This document shows positions 53,223 to 63,400 of a DNA stretch of 64,000 nt, piece by piece. The first letter of the stretch is position 1. The number at the start of each line of letters is the position of its first letter. The notes beneath the pieces were generated by a model. The model saw only the letters and a list, made by a program, of their open reading frames with translations. It made no database searches and had not been told where the DNA came from. The position numbers and the translations under genes were made by a program. The DNA is taken from NCBI GenBank assembly GCA_030323885.1, contig CM059191.1, positions 106,064,844-106,128,843 on the forward strand. The letters run 5' to 3'. The stretch is from Branchipolynoe longqiensis (Eukaryota; Annelida; Polychaeta; Phyllodocida; Polynoidae).

Positions 53223-54671
53223 GATGATCGTGTAAGAGCCCAAGGCCGCGACCAGCCAGAGCTCTCGGGCGCAGGCGCCGAGGGTCGGGTCCGAGGCGCG
53301 GCCCGACTCGAGGGCGAGGGCCGAGGCGGCATTGTCCGTGTTGATGAGGACCTCATAACAGCCGGGGGCGGGGGGGCCAAGGGTCTTGACGGCCATCACC
53401 AGGTTGACCGCCTCCAGCTCGTGGATCGTGGGGAAGGCGGTCATCATACCGTCGGTGTAGGCCTCGGAATAGCAGAAGTCGCGAGAGAAGGCTCCCCCCC
53501 CGGTGAGGCACGAGTCACATTCGATGACCCACCGGGGGGCGGATGGGGGCGGCAGGAGCCAGACGCCGTTCCCCCTCCTCGCGTAGTCGCGAAACCACTG
53601 CACGTCGAGCTGGAGGTCGGGGTCGACGTCGGCGCGTCCAGCGATGGGGGAGGCGCGTAGGCTTGCGAGAATCCTGCCCATGAACTTCCGCGCCGAGGGG
53701 ATGCATGTGCTGACGTGGGCCAGACGTCCTACGAGCTGCTGGAGGGCCTTCCGCGTCAGGGTGGGGCGGGCCATCCATCGCTCGCAATCACTAAGGACCT
53801 CGTCGAGCTTGCCGTCCGGGATGCGTAACACCATGGCCTCCGTGTCGAGGTGAATCCCGAGGCAGATCAGACGCACGGAGGGTGGGCAGCACATCTCGGG
53901 GGCGAGGGCCAGACCGAGGGCGGCACAGATGTCTCGCAGCGCGTCGAAGGCCCGCATGGCGTCGAGGTAAGAGGTCTCGCAGCCCACGAAATCGTCGACA
54001 TAGACGAGGCTGAAGAACCCCCGCTCCTGAAGCATCCAGGAGACGGCCCCGGTGACGCGGACGCATGCCGCCCCCGAGGTCCGGCAGCCGAAGGGGAGGG
54101 CTATGTCGAGGTATAGCTTGCCGTCGACCGTGATGCCGAACAGGGGGGCGGAGAGGGGGTCGGCCCTCAGCTGCCTGTAGGCCCGGGAGACGTCCGCCGA
54201 CCAGCAGAACGCCCCCCGGCCCCGGAGCGTCATCTGCCTGCCGATGTCTGAGACGGATGGGAGGGAGTAGTGATGGGGGCGGCCTAGGTACTCCTTCCGG
54301 CGTATGCCCGAGTTCACACTCCGACCCGGCGGGAAGGAGAGGTCGACTATTATCCGGCGCTTACCGGGGGTCGACTTGGGACGTGTCATAATAGGGCTGC
54401 ACTGAGCCCAGGGGGAGAACGGGGGAACCTCGAAGGGTCCCAGGAGGGCTCCGAGCCGGAGTTCCTCCTCAGCGTAGGCCGTGACATGGTGGGCGTAGGC
54501 CGGATCCTCGCGATGGTTGTGGAATGTGGGCATAGGCGGCCCCGGCGCGGTGTAGTTGGCCGGGAAGCCGAATTCCAGGTGATCCGCCAGGGTGGTGTCT
54601 GGGTGCCGGGTGAGCATCTCGCGCCATGCTTCAATGTTCATCTCGGATTCGACCGGGACTCGGGCGGCCAA
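53222..54671 (-). CDS. Ngaro-like reverse transcriptase and RNase H, open frame, C-terminally truncated
   Basis: The RT follows the DIRS/Ngaro order: LADHLEFGFPANYTAPGPP, KRRIIVDLSFPPG, WSADVSRAYRQL, LPFGCRTSGAACVR, active site VYVDDFVGCE (intact), then a thumb with KALQQLVGRLAHVSTCIPSA. RNase H has WVIECDS (Asp), IHELEAVN (Glu) and NTDNAASALALE (Asp), and ends at YTIIVRHK before its last acidic block. The frame then enters recombinase sequence in the wrong register. The upstream linker (54680-55440, Pro/Gly-rich, TLDRFWPVLSGEGW) is frame-broken. Compare 20520-21583. Confidence 0.82.
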
Positions 54672-55447
54672 AAAATTCGGGCGGCGGCGTAGGCTGCCGC
54701 ATAGCCCGGGTACCTAGCCCAACCCTCTCCCGAGAGGACGGGCCAGAAACGGTCGAGAGTCTGTTTGTATTCGGCTGGGGTGGGGCCGCAGGCGGCCGCG
54801 GGCGCCCATGAGTGCTGAAGGGTGTGGTCGAGCACCTGCCCACCGGCTCGCTCCGATCCGCCGTCCCGGGGGCGGCGCGGTGGCCCGCCTCGGTCACGTC
54901 ACAGATGCCGCACGCGGCCGGGTTTGTCGTGGTCGGTGTCGAGGTGATCTGGGCGGCGTGGGCGTATTCCGTAAAGGAGCGGTAGCCGGGGGTGTGTGGG
55001 GAGGGAGCAGCGGTGGCTCCCGGCCCGTGGAGGTGTGTCTGCGCCGGCGTGTCGTGGAGGGCGTCCCCACCCCCGCCGGGCCGACCGGCACCAGCGGGGC
55101 CCGTGACGTCATACGGGGTTGCCGAGGGGGAATCCCCCCGGCAGGGGCGGGCTGGTACCGGCGGGCCCACGGGCTGGCCTGTGGGCGGCCGGGCCGACCA
55201 CCAGCGGCAGCGGTGACGTCAGAGGGAATCTCCGGGGCACCCCCGGGGCCGGGGAACCCGGGGCCGCCGCCGCGGTCCGTGACGTCATTCCGGGGGCGCC
55301 CCGGGGGCCGGGCGGCGCGGGGGAGCCCGGGAGGGAAGCCGAGTGGCTTCAGTACAATGTCAACAAATGGTTTAGTCCGGGGACAGGTGGGAGGGTCGTG
55401 TACAATGCTGCGGCGGGTTCGCGGAGGCGTGGGTGCCCGCCGGGGGT

Positions 55448-56857
55448 CTAAAAATCCGAATGGGTACGCTTGCCGGTTTTGTCCCTGGCCTTCTTTGAGT
55501 AGCAGGAGGCCTCGGAATGATTTGTCACTATTTTCCGCACGTTGGCACAATACCCGCAGATGTGCGCGAGTTTTTGTGAGCCTGCTCCGTGAGATTCGCC
55601 CTTTGCCGCCTTGTCGCAGGTCTGGGGATCCTTGTTCCAGGCCTGGCAAGGGGTGCCCACACTGGCTCGATCGTATTGGGTTCGGGCGTCTTGTCCGGGC
55701 TTTTGTTGGTGGGTTTTTCCCGGCTGGGGGTCGCCCGAGGCAGCCGGGGCGGACGTGAGGTGGCTCGCCATGCCGATTATCTCCACCCTCGCGGCGTTGA
55801 TCGCCGCCGAGTCCCGCCAACCATCCGGGAGGCGGCCGTCGGCGATTCTGGTAAAGATCTCCTCGGAGTATCGGCGCACTACCGTCCACGGCAACGAACA
55901 ATTGTCTTGCGCCACCATCTCCTGGTGGCGTGACAGCGCTTCCAGGGCCGACGCCGGGAAGGCGCGTTGATATTGGAGGTGCTTCAGGCCCAGGGTATAC
56001 TCCTCCCGGGTCACCTCCCCCTTTTTAATTGTTTTTCCCTCATCCCCCCTCTCTATGAGATCGTACGGAAAGATATATTTTGAGGAAATACCTTTCTTCC
56101 TGCTGGTTGCCTTTCCGTCCGCCGCTGCGACTATGAGGCGCACCGATGACCGGGCGCCCCTTCCGTACGCGTCCTGGTCGTGTTGTCGGTAGTCGGGGAG
56201 GCGGGGGTGGCGGGCTGGCACGACGTCTCGGTGCTGCCTGCTGCGGGGACGCGGGGGCGGGGATGGAGACGACCAGTCGCTCGCCGGGCTTCTGTAACGG
56301 CCGTCACGTCCCGGAGCGAGGGCTCGCTCTCGTCTAGTCGCTGGGGCGGGGCTCAGAGAAGCCGGGGAGAGGGTCCTGGGCCTGCTTTGACGGACGCTTG
56401 GGGTCGACTCGGCCCTGGGGCGGCGTGGGGAGGGGCGGGCACGAGGAGGTGACGGGGCATCCGCCTCCCGGCTCGCCTTCGCGGTGGCCGCGGTGAGGGC
56501 GGCTGTGGCTTCCCCGAGCACCCGAGACTGTGCCGCCATTTCCTGCCTTTGAGACGCCAATTCCTGTCTCTGAGTCGATGCGTGTCGCTCCAGCTCGGTC
56601 CATTTCTTTTCGATTGCGTCGATCGACGCTTGCATCCGTACGAGGCCGTCCGCCTGCTTATCCTTCGCTGAGGGCCTTTTGGGGCGGGCGGACTGTCTCG
56701 CCGGCGGGGTAGGCGGCGTGGGGGGCCGCCTTGAGGCGCCGCCATCTTGGGAGCCGTCCGAGATGCTCCGGTCAGCTCGTGGTGAAGTTGGCGGTTTCCG
56801 CGTCGATCGCTTCGCGGGCCTACCTCTCTGAGTCGTGGCTCGTCGTGATCGCTGCAT
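55448..56857 (-). CDS. Ngaro-like Gag, intact
   Basis: A 469-residue ORF, the best preserved of the Gag family in this window. A basic Arg/Pro/Ser N-terminus leads to a coiled coil (MQASIDAIEKKWTELERHA and QRQELASQRQEMAAQ). A Pro/Ser linker follows, then the core (GISSKYIFPYDLIERGDEG, EYTLGLKHLQYQRAF) and WTVVRRYSEEIFTRIADGR. The Cys/His module reads CQAWN..C..SHG..HICGYCANVRK..H..C. Acts presumably as nucleocapsid. The plus-strand frames opposite it are GC-rich shadows. Confidence 0.8.
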   Translation of the reverse strand: MQRSRRATTQRGRPAKRSTRKPPTSPRADRSISDGSQDGGASRRPPTPPTPPARQSARPKRPSAKDKQADGLVRMQASIDAIEKKWTELERHASTQRQELASQRQEMAAQSRVLGEATAALTAATAKASREADAPSPPRARPSPRRPRAESTPSVRQSRPRTLSPASLSPAPATRRERALAPGRDGRYRSPASDWSSPSPPPRPRSRQHRDVVPARHPRLPDYRQHDQDAYGRGARSSVRLIVAAADGKATSRKKGISSKYIFPYDLIERGDEGKTIKKGEVTREEYTLGLKHLQYQRAFPASALEALSRHQEMVAQDNCSLPWTVVRRYSEEIFTRIADGRLPDGWRDSAAINAARVEIIGMASHLTSAPAASGDPQPGKTHQQKPGQDARTQYDRASVGTPCQAWNKDPQTCDKAAKGESHGAGSQKLAHICGYCANVRKIVTNHSEASCYSKKARDKTGKRTHSDF

Positions 56858-57063
56858 GTTACTTTTTTACTCTCCTGCGATTCTAAAGATAGATCCAGAA
56901 GTATGTGGGTGGAGACGGGTGTGCTACTGAAAGAACCAGCTTGTATCCTCACTGGAACCCGAATGCAGGTCAAGGGAGGAGGAGGGGGGGGGGAGGTGCA
57001 GGGAGGAGGGGGGCGTCTCGGGCTTCCCCCGCCGGATCAACCACAATTCGGAATGGTGGGCCA

Positions 57064-57343
57064 ATTTATTGGGGAAAAACATTAAGTGTACAGGAAATGC
57101 ACGACAAAGCAAACCTAGATTACCTAATGGTTAGAAGAGATTCACATCTCCTATCACTTATGTACAGAAGAGCCAGAGATACCCAATATATAGAAAACAC
57201 AAAAAGAAATACTAGACGGGCTGATTCCACTCTACTCAAAGTCCCCAAGCCTTCCACAAACAAACTTATTAAAGCACCAATTTACAAAGGCAGCATGATG
57301 TGGAACAACCTACCAACCAGAACCAGGGCAGCATCCTCTTACC
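57064..57343 (+). pseudogene. CR1/L2-like LINE RT C-terminus, part 2
   Basis: It reads GKTLSVQEMHDKANLDYLMV, then LLSLMYRRARD and MMWNNLPTRTRAASSY, continuing from 52866. A 422-bp hairpin MITE interrupts it at 57344. LEFKNSLRVH and the rest follow at 57775. Confidence 0.8.
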
Positions 57344-57765
57344 TAGGTACAAGATTCACCCCGTACTGCTGCAGTAGGGGTGCAAACCAGCCTTATGTAA
57401 AAGGTGGCGAAAAAACGGGTCAAAGAATTGAGAGCCTAATTTAACAAACTAACAAGCAACATTTATTCTTTACCTATATCTTATTATTTACCCGCTACTT
57501 TTGAGTTTAAAAATATAATATAATATCTAGTTTAATAAGATTTAAAAGTGAAATCGACGGCGTTCTGCGGCCGCCATCTTGTCTTTTTGCATTCTCGCCC
57601 AGTTCACCAACTCTGCGCCTATAGAAGTATTCATTTGATACTGGAGCCACATATGGAGCCTCACTTTCATACTGTAGCCTCACTTTCATGTTAATGCTAT
57701 TTTCCCCCGTATTTACATAAGGCTGGTCTTCACCCGTGTACTACAACGGGTGAATCTTTTATCTA
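57344..57765. mobile_element. 422-bp hairpin-ended MITE with 9-bp target duplication
   Basis: Flanked by CCTCTTACC at 57335-57343 and 57766-57774. The ends TAGGTACAAGATTCACCCCG and CGGGTGAATCTTTTATCTA are inverted, and the inverted match extends to ACCAGCCTTATGTAAA, about 48 bases. Each end is itself palindromic. No transposase is encoded. A 9-bp duplication is usual for Mutator-like elements, but the superfamily is an inference. Confidence 0.83.
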
Positions 57766-57774
57766 CCTCTTACC

Positions 57775-58357
57775 TAGAATTTAAAAACTCACTAAGAGTA
57801 CATCGGATTGGGCAGGCCCTTATGCAGTTGCAGTAAAGTATGTTCCATGGCGTCACCATACCGTAAGTGGCAGACCACCGAACCCTCAGCCTCGGTTTCT
57901 CCCCCCCCCCCCCACCCACCACTTTTTTAATTTGTTGCTGTTCCTCTGTTATCTCCAGTCAACCATATACGATGACAGAGACAGTCCAGGTAAAAATGTA
58001 AAATTTAAGACCTAAATGTACTGGGATTGGTCCCACTGCTTCACTGGTCACAACTGGTCCAGTGTATTATTAACAACCCCACCCCAACAACATAATTCAT
58101 AAACTCACATAACTAACTACATTAAGAGTTACACTAGAATTTTCCTAACAAACCAACATTTATATACCGCTTGCCTAACTGCAACTGAACATTAAAACTT
58201 ACTACAAGTTTACCAACTGAATACAGAAGATAACTTCTGCTTAAATTCTAAATACTATGTAAATACTCACATTGATCCGACTAATATTGATCTGGTTATA
58301 TGACACTACTGTACCATATGGTTATGGAACTTTTGGGTTTCAGAATTTCATTGTGTT
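57775..58357 (+). other. LINE RT last codons and 3' region; otherwise no gene
   Basis: LEFKNSLRVHRIGQALMQL ends the LINE ORF near 57835. The rest is AT-rich with a C-run near 57901-57914. No further gene is recognised. Confidence 0.5.
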
Positions 58358-60190
58358 CAATCAATCAATAGTTCCGTCCTCTAGTCGAGGGTTGGATGCA
58401 ATGGTTCTCCACTTGTCCCGATGGTGTGCTGTTCTGATAGACTGTGAATAATTCAAGCCTGTCCACTGTGAAATATTTGTAAACCATGATCTTCTTGGTC
58501 TCACTCTCCCTCTGCTGCCATTCACCTTCCCTTCCAACAATGTATGGGATATTGAACTCTGACGAATGATGTGACCAAAATAAATAAGTTTCTTTGTCTG
58601 TATAGTGGCAGACAAGCTTTTCTTATTTTTAATTTTTCGGAGAACTTCTTTGTTGGTGATCTTCTTTGTCCATGATATTTTCATCATCCTTCGATAAGTC
58701 CACATCTCAAATGCTGCTAAAGGTTTGTACATTTTCTTAGAGATTGTCCATGTCTCAGCCCCATACATTAGAGTAGACCACACATAACACTGAAGAATAC
58801 GCTTCCTTGTTTGTATTAATATCTTACTTGATGTTAACACTCTATACATTTTGGAGAATGTTGTTCGGGCTATTGTTATCCTTCTTTTAATTTCTTCCTC
58901 ACATCTCCCATCATTTGTAATCTTTTGTCCGAGATATATGAATTTGGATACTTGTTCTATATCCCAGATAGCACACAGCCGTCGGGCCGACGTCGGCTAT
59001 TGGTCGCACCGTCGCCATCGACTTTCCACCGTCGGGCCACCGTCGGGCCGACGGTGGTAGTCCGACATTGGTTTTCAATCCCTTTCCACTTTTGAGCCAC
59101 CGTCGGGCCACCATCGGGCCGACGGTGGTGTCCCGACGTGAGGTTTCAATCCCTTTCCACTTTTGAGCCACCGTCGGGCCACCGTCGGGCCTACGGCGGT
59201 AGCCCGCCACTGGTTTGCATTCATTTTCCATGCGCAGTTCGTTAAATATACTTTCCGGCTGGAGTCGCCAGCGGAACACGTGCGATCGTTCAGCAGCATT
59301 CTTTTTCTACAAATAACTCCAGAAATCGGAGGAATTTTAAGGAATTATTTAACAGGTTTGTTTATTAATATGTTTAGATTATTTTGTAAAAGTTTTGTAA
59401 TTTATTACGATGTATTAATGGAATTATTCGTGTTAATATGATTTGCACTACCCGGTACGGAATGCTGACGAAGGACCACCATCTTGGTTTTTTCTGAGAA
59501 GACACTGTCACTATAGTGGACAAAACAACGTCGGCCCGACGGCGGTTTCCACCGTTGGGCCGACGGAGTGGCCGCCGTCGGGCCGACGTCGGGCCGACGG
59601 CTGTGTGCTATCTGGGGTTTGTGCCATCTATGGTTATATTGATATTTGGTTTATCTGTCTTTTTACTTATAACCATTGTTTTGGTCTTCCTGGCATTCAT
59701 CTTCATGTTGATTCTATTCACTATATCTTGTAGGTTTTTCTCACTGTCTGCTAGTATTACACTGTCATCGGCATATCTAAGATTGTTGACGTTCATGCCA
59801 CCTATTGTCACTCCCTTACAATCTTCAATGTGTCTGAAAATCATCTCTGTGTACAGGTTAAATAGACATGGTGACACTACACACACCTGTCGAACTCCTC
59901 GTTTAATCATAACTTCATCCGATAGGCCCTGCTCCATTTTTATAAATGCACGTTGTGTCCAGTATAAGTTCACAATTAGTTTAATGTCTTTGCCATTGAC
60001 ACCAATATCTTGTAAACCTTTGATTAACAGTTCATGATTGACTCGGTCGAAGGCCTTCTCATAGTCAATAAAGCAGGCATAAACATCCTGGTTCATTTCA
60101 CAATAACATTCACAAATCATTCTCATATTGAAAATCCCTTCACATGTACCTCTTCCAGATATAAACCCACTTTGTATGTTACTCATTGTG
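58358..60190 (-). pseudogene. LINE reverse transcriptase (RTE/Jockey-like), 5'-truncated and split by an inverted-repeat element
   Basis: From 60190 the minus frame reads IQSGFISGRGTCEGIF, FIDYEKAFDRVNHELL, GVRQVCVVSPCLFNLY and the active site LRYADDSVILADSEK, and reaches NITIDGTN at 59625. It resumes beyond the insertion at about 58965 with QVSKFIYLGQK, then MYRVLTSSKIL, LMYGAETWTIS and KLIYFGHIIRQSS, ending near 58361. The 3' tail is (ATTG)n at 58350-58370. The YADD site is intact. No endonuclease remains. Confidence 0.78.
58967..59616. mobile_element. inverted-repeat element with GTCGGCC arrays
   Basis: The ends are CCCAGATAGCACACAGCCGTCGG and its inverse at the right (near 59594-59616), about 35 bases. 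Next to the left end lie two 71-base units (TTTCAATCCCTTTCCACTTTTGAGCC... with CGTCGGGCC motifs), and a GTCGGGCC-rich block lies next to the right end. The core 59215-59515 is unique, with no recognised ORF. It interrupts the LINE RT. No transposase. Confidence 0.75.
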
Positions 60191-60239
60191 CAAATTGTGT
60201 ATTCAACAGGTATTGTACACCGTATTATATATACCTTTT

Positions 60240-60330
60240 GTGTAAATAACCCTGAATTGACAAATGGCTGGAAGACCAGTGCTTCGGCACTGACAAAATA
60301 CTTATTCAGCAGAATAAACATATTTACCAA
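60240..60330 (+). mobile_element. 3'-end fragment of a CR1/L2-like LINE (plus strand)
   Basis: GGCTGGAAGACCAGTGCTTCGGCACTGAC with AGAATAAACA matches the tail of the LINE at 39160-39230. It includes a perfect CAGTGC-TTCG-GCACTG hairpin. Nothing is recognised from 60331 to 60430. Confidence 0.6.
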
Positions 60331-60430
60331 TCCTAGGGCAAGGCGTGACCAGCCGATTGATTGGACCGGGCTAATCCAACCCCTCGTCTAGGTGAAGTCG
60401 GGGCCAAAGTGCAGTGTTCGATCAGTGAGA

Positions 60431-63400
60431 GCAATCAATTCAATTCAATTCTTTTATTTTAACTCTCTGCAAGGTATGTTTACAATAAATTGAGGTGATA
60501 CAATAAATGCATACAAATTCCTTACAGACAGAAAGGATCCCAGAAAAGCGATGCCTATCTAGCTGGTCTCCATGATGTGAATGAACAAGTGATGACAATA
60601 ACAAATTATTAAACTTAAGCTACATTTTTAACTAATGATTATGATGAGATACTGATGCGTCTCTTCACAGTTAGTAAAAAACAAAGTAATGATAGGAATA
60701 TTATATGGATATTGTGTCATGGATTCATGTACTTACATGCAGTATCAGTAGTTATTTTGCATGTATGTTAATAGGGGTATTATAGATATTCTTTTGTGGT
60801 AATCGATTTAGTATGCATTGAGATAGCTTATCTTTAGTTTTTTACAGAAGTTTTTCAAAGTTTGAAGGTTTCTAATCTCTACTGGTATTGAGTTCCAGAT
60901 ATTGGTTCCTTGGTTTTCAGTTGTTATTTTGCCATATTTGTTTCTAGTGTGTTTGTGATGTATGTTATTTATCTGTCGTGTGTTATGGGAATGGACCTGA
61001 TTGTTTTCTTTGAAGAGATTATCAAATATTTCAGGGAGGAGACCATTCTTTTGCTTGTAAACAAATTTTGCAATATATATTTTATAAATGTCAGTTACCA
61101 TAAGTAAGTCCAGGTCTTTATGAAGAGATTTAGTTGGGGTGAGATAGTCTTTGCTATACAGTATTTTCAAGGCTCTGTTTTGTTGTGTCTGTACCTTTTT
61201 TAGGGTTGATGATTTGGCTCTCCCATACACCTCTATACCATACTGGATTTTGGAGTAAACGTATGCATAGTATAGTAATTTTTTATTTTCCTCATGTACC
61301 CGTCGTCTGATTATTTTAAATGAGTTAGCCGTTTTAATTATTGAATTATTTAAGTTATCAATATGTTCAACCCAGTTGAGGTTCTCATCTAGAATTATAC
61401 CTAGGTATTTCACAGAAGGGACTCTCTTTATTGTGTTATTGTTTATCTTTATGTTGTTTAGGTAATCAGGAATGGTTGTACTTCTGCTTTTAAATATTGG
61501 GTAGCATGTTTTGTTCAGGTTTACTGTTAATTTGTTATCATTGCACCATGTAAATATATCTGAAAGGAATGTTTTAATTGAATGTTTTAGTTGTTTGGGT
61601 GAATTTGAGGTTATGAAGCCATTGGTATCATCTGCAAATAACCTTGTTTTGACATCTTGTTTTGTACAGTTGACTATATCATTTGTGTAGATCAAAAATA
61701 GGAGAGGTCCCAGGACAGAACCTTGTGGGACACCATTGCTGATTGAGTTTAGCTTGGATCGTTTACCGTTTATGTATGTAAATTGCTTTCTATTGCTTAG
61801 GTAACTCTCAAACCATTTAAGTCCCTGGCCTCGAATTCCGTTGTGCCTAAGTTTTGAGAGTAGGATGTCATGGTCTATGGTATCAAATGCTTTGCTCAGG
61901 TCTAAGTAGACTCCTGCAACATGTTTCCCATTTTCAAGGTCTTGTAGTATATTGTCTAAGATTTCAGTCAGAGCCATTATTGCTGAGTGATTCTCTCTAA
62001 ATCCAAATTGGTATTTGTATAATATTTTGTATTTGTTAACGAATTGGTAAACTCTTTTGTACATTAGTTTTTCCATTAATTTGTTTAGGGTACTGATTAG
62101 GCTGATTGGCCTGTAGTTATCAACTAGGTATTTCTCATTTTTCTTATGGATGGGTATTACTTTTGCAACTTTGAGATTTTCAGGAACAGTAGCATTTGCA
62201 AATGATAGGTTTATTATGTGGGAGATAGATGGTGCGAGTAGAGTGTCACACTCTTTGATTATTTTTGGCGAGATATTGTCATGTCCGCTTGACTTATTAG
62301 GATTTAGTTTCTTTATTTCTTCTAGGGTTTCTTGTTCATTGGTGGGACTAAGAAAAAAACTATGTGAATTTGGGTGTTTAAGATATTGCTTGTGTGCTAT
62401 GCTATTACTGGTGTGTTTTGCTGCAAGTTTTTCACCAATTGAACAGAAGTGTTCATTTAATGTGCTGGCGATATCTTCATTGTTTATCATTGTTTTATTG
62501 TTATAGATTAGTTTGTCAATTTGATTTTTCATTTTTGCTTTATGTGGGTTGATGATGTCTCCAAAGATTTTCCAGAGGGTATAAAGATTTTCCTTCTCGT
62601 TACTAACTAGTTCTTTATAGTAGCCTTCCTCTGCTGATCGTAGACAAGTGATTAGTATATTCTTATATTTTGTGTGTTTTATTCGGTTTTCAGCTGTTGG
62701 GTTGAGTTTGTATGTTTTGAAGTATCTATCTTTTACTGCTATACAAGTTTTAAGGCTTGATGTGATCCATCTTTTATCTTTTGTTCTTTGTCTTGATAGT
62801 TTTGTTAGTGGGAAAGCTGCATTAAATGCTGTGTTATAAATCTGGTAGAAGATGGTTAGGGCTTTGTTTACTTCGGTTGCTTTGTAGTATTCTTTCCAGT
62901 CTGAGGTTTCAATAAGGTCTTTGAATTTAGCCATGTTTTTCGCCCCAAATATTCTAATAATGGGTCTGTCCTGTTTTTTAATGGGGTTGTGAGATTGAAT
63001 TGTTATAAAGTTGGGTAGATGGTCAGTGATATCGCAGTAAATATTTCCTGTGGATATATTCTGATTACTTTTTATTACATTGGCATTTATTAGTATATGA
63101 TCAATAAGTGAAATTTGGTAGTCTACTATTCTGGTTGGTAATGTGATGGTGGGGATGAAGTTTTGCTCAAGTACTGTTCTAAAGAAGTTATTGACATGGT
63201 TATTCTGTTTTATTTTTAGTCCATCAATAATTAGGTCCCCTGTTATTATGCACTTTTTGTTTTCCAAATTAATTTTCTTCATGTTGTTTTCAAGTTGTTC
63301 AGTGAAGTGTTTGAGGCATTCAACACTACTGCCTGGGTGTTTATAGATGACCCCTATTATGTAGTCATCCTTTTTATTTGGAAAGTTAGTTTCAAGCCAT

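Larger units (their letters stand above)
52867..57063 (-). mobile_element. Ngaro-like YR retrotransposon, minus strand, single A and B ends
   Basis: Same family as 18156-22531. The right end (57063 inward) is an A-type terminus (GGCCCACCATTCCGAATTGTGGTTG on the minus strand, in part). The left end is a B-type terminus (TCTCGGTCTTCCTCTGTCCG). Gag, a linker, RT/RNase H and recombinase lie between. The second A/B pair expected at the 3' side is absent. It sits between RTI and YWGK codons of a LINE RT. A deletion joins RNase H to the recombinase C-terminus. Confidence 0.8.

Noticed and set aside
54808..55758. 316-residue plus-strand frame
   Set aside because: It is antisense to the Ngaro-like linker and Gag; Arg/Gly-rich without motifs.
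60331..60430. Possible tRNA-derived SINE head
   Set aside because: I could not identify A-box and B-box promoter motifs or a cloverleaf.
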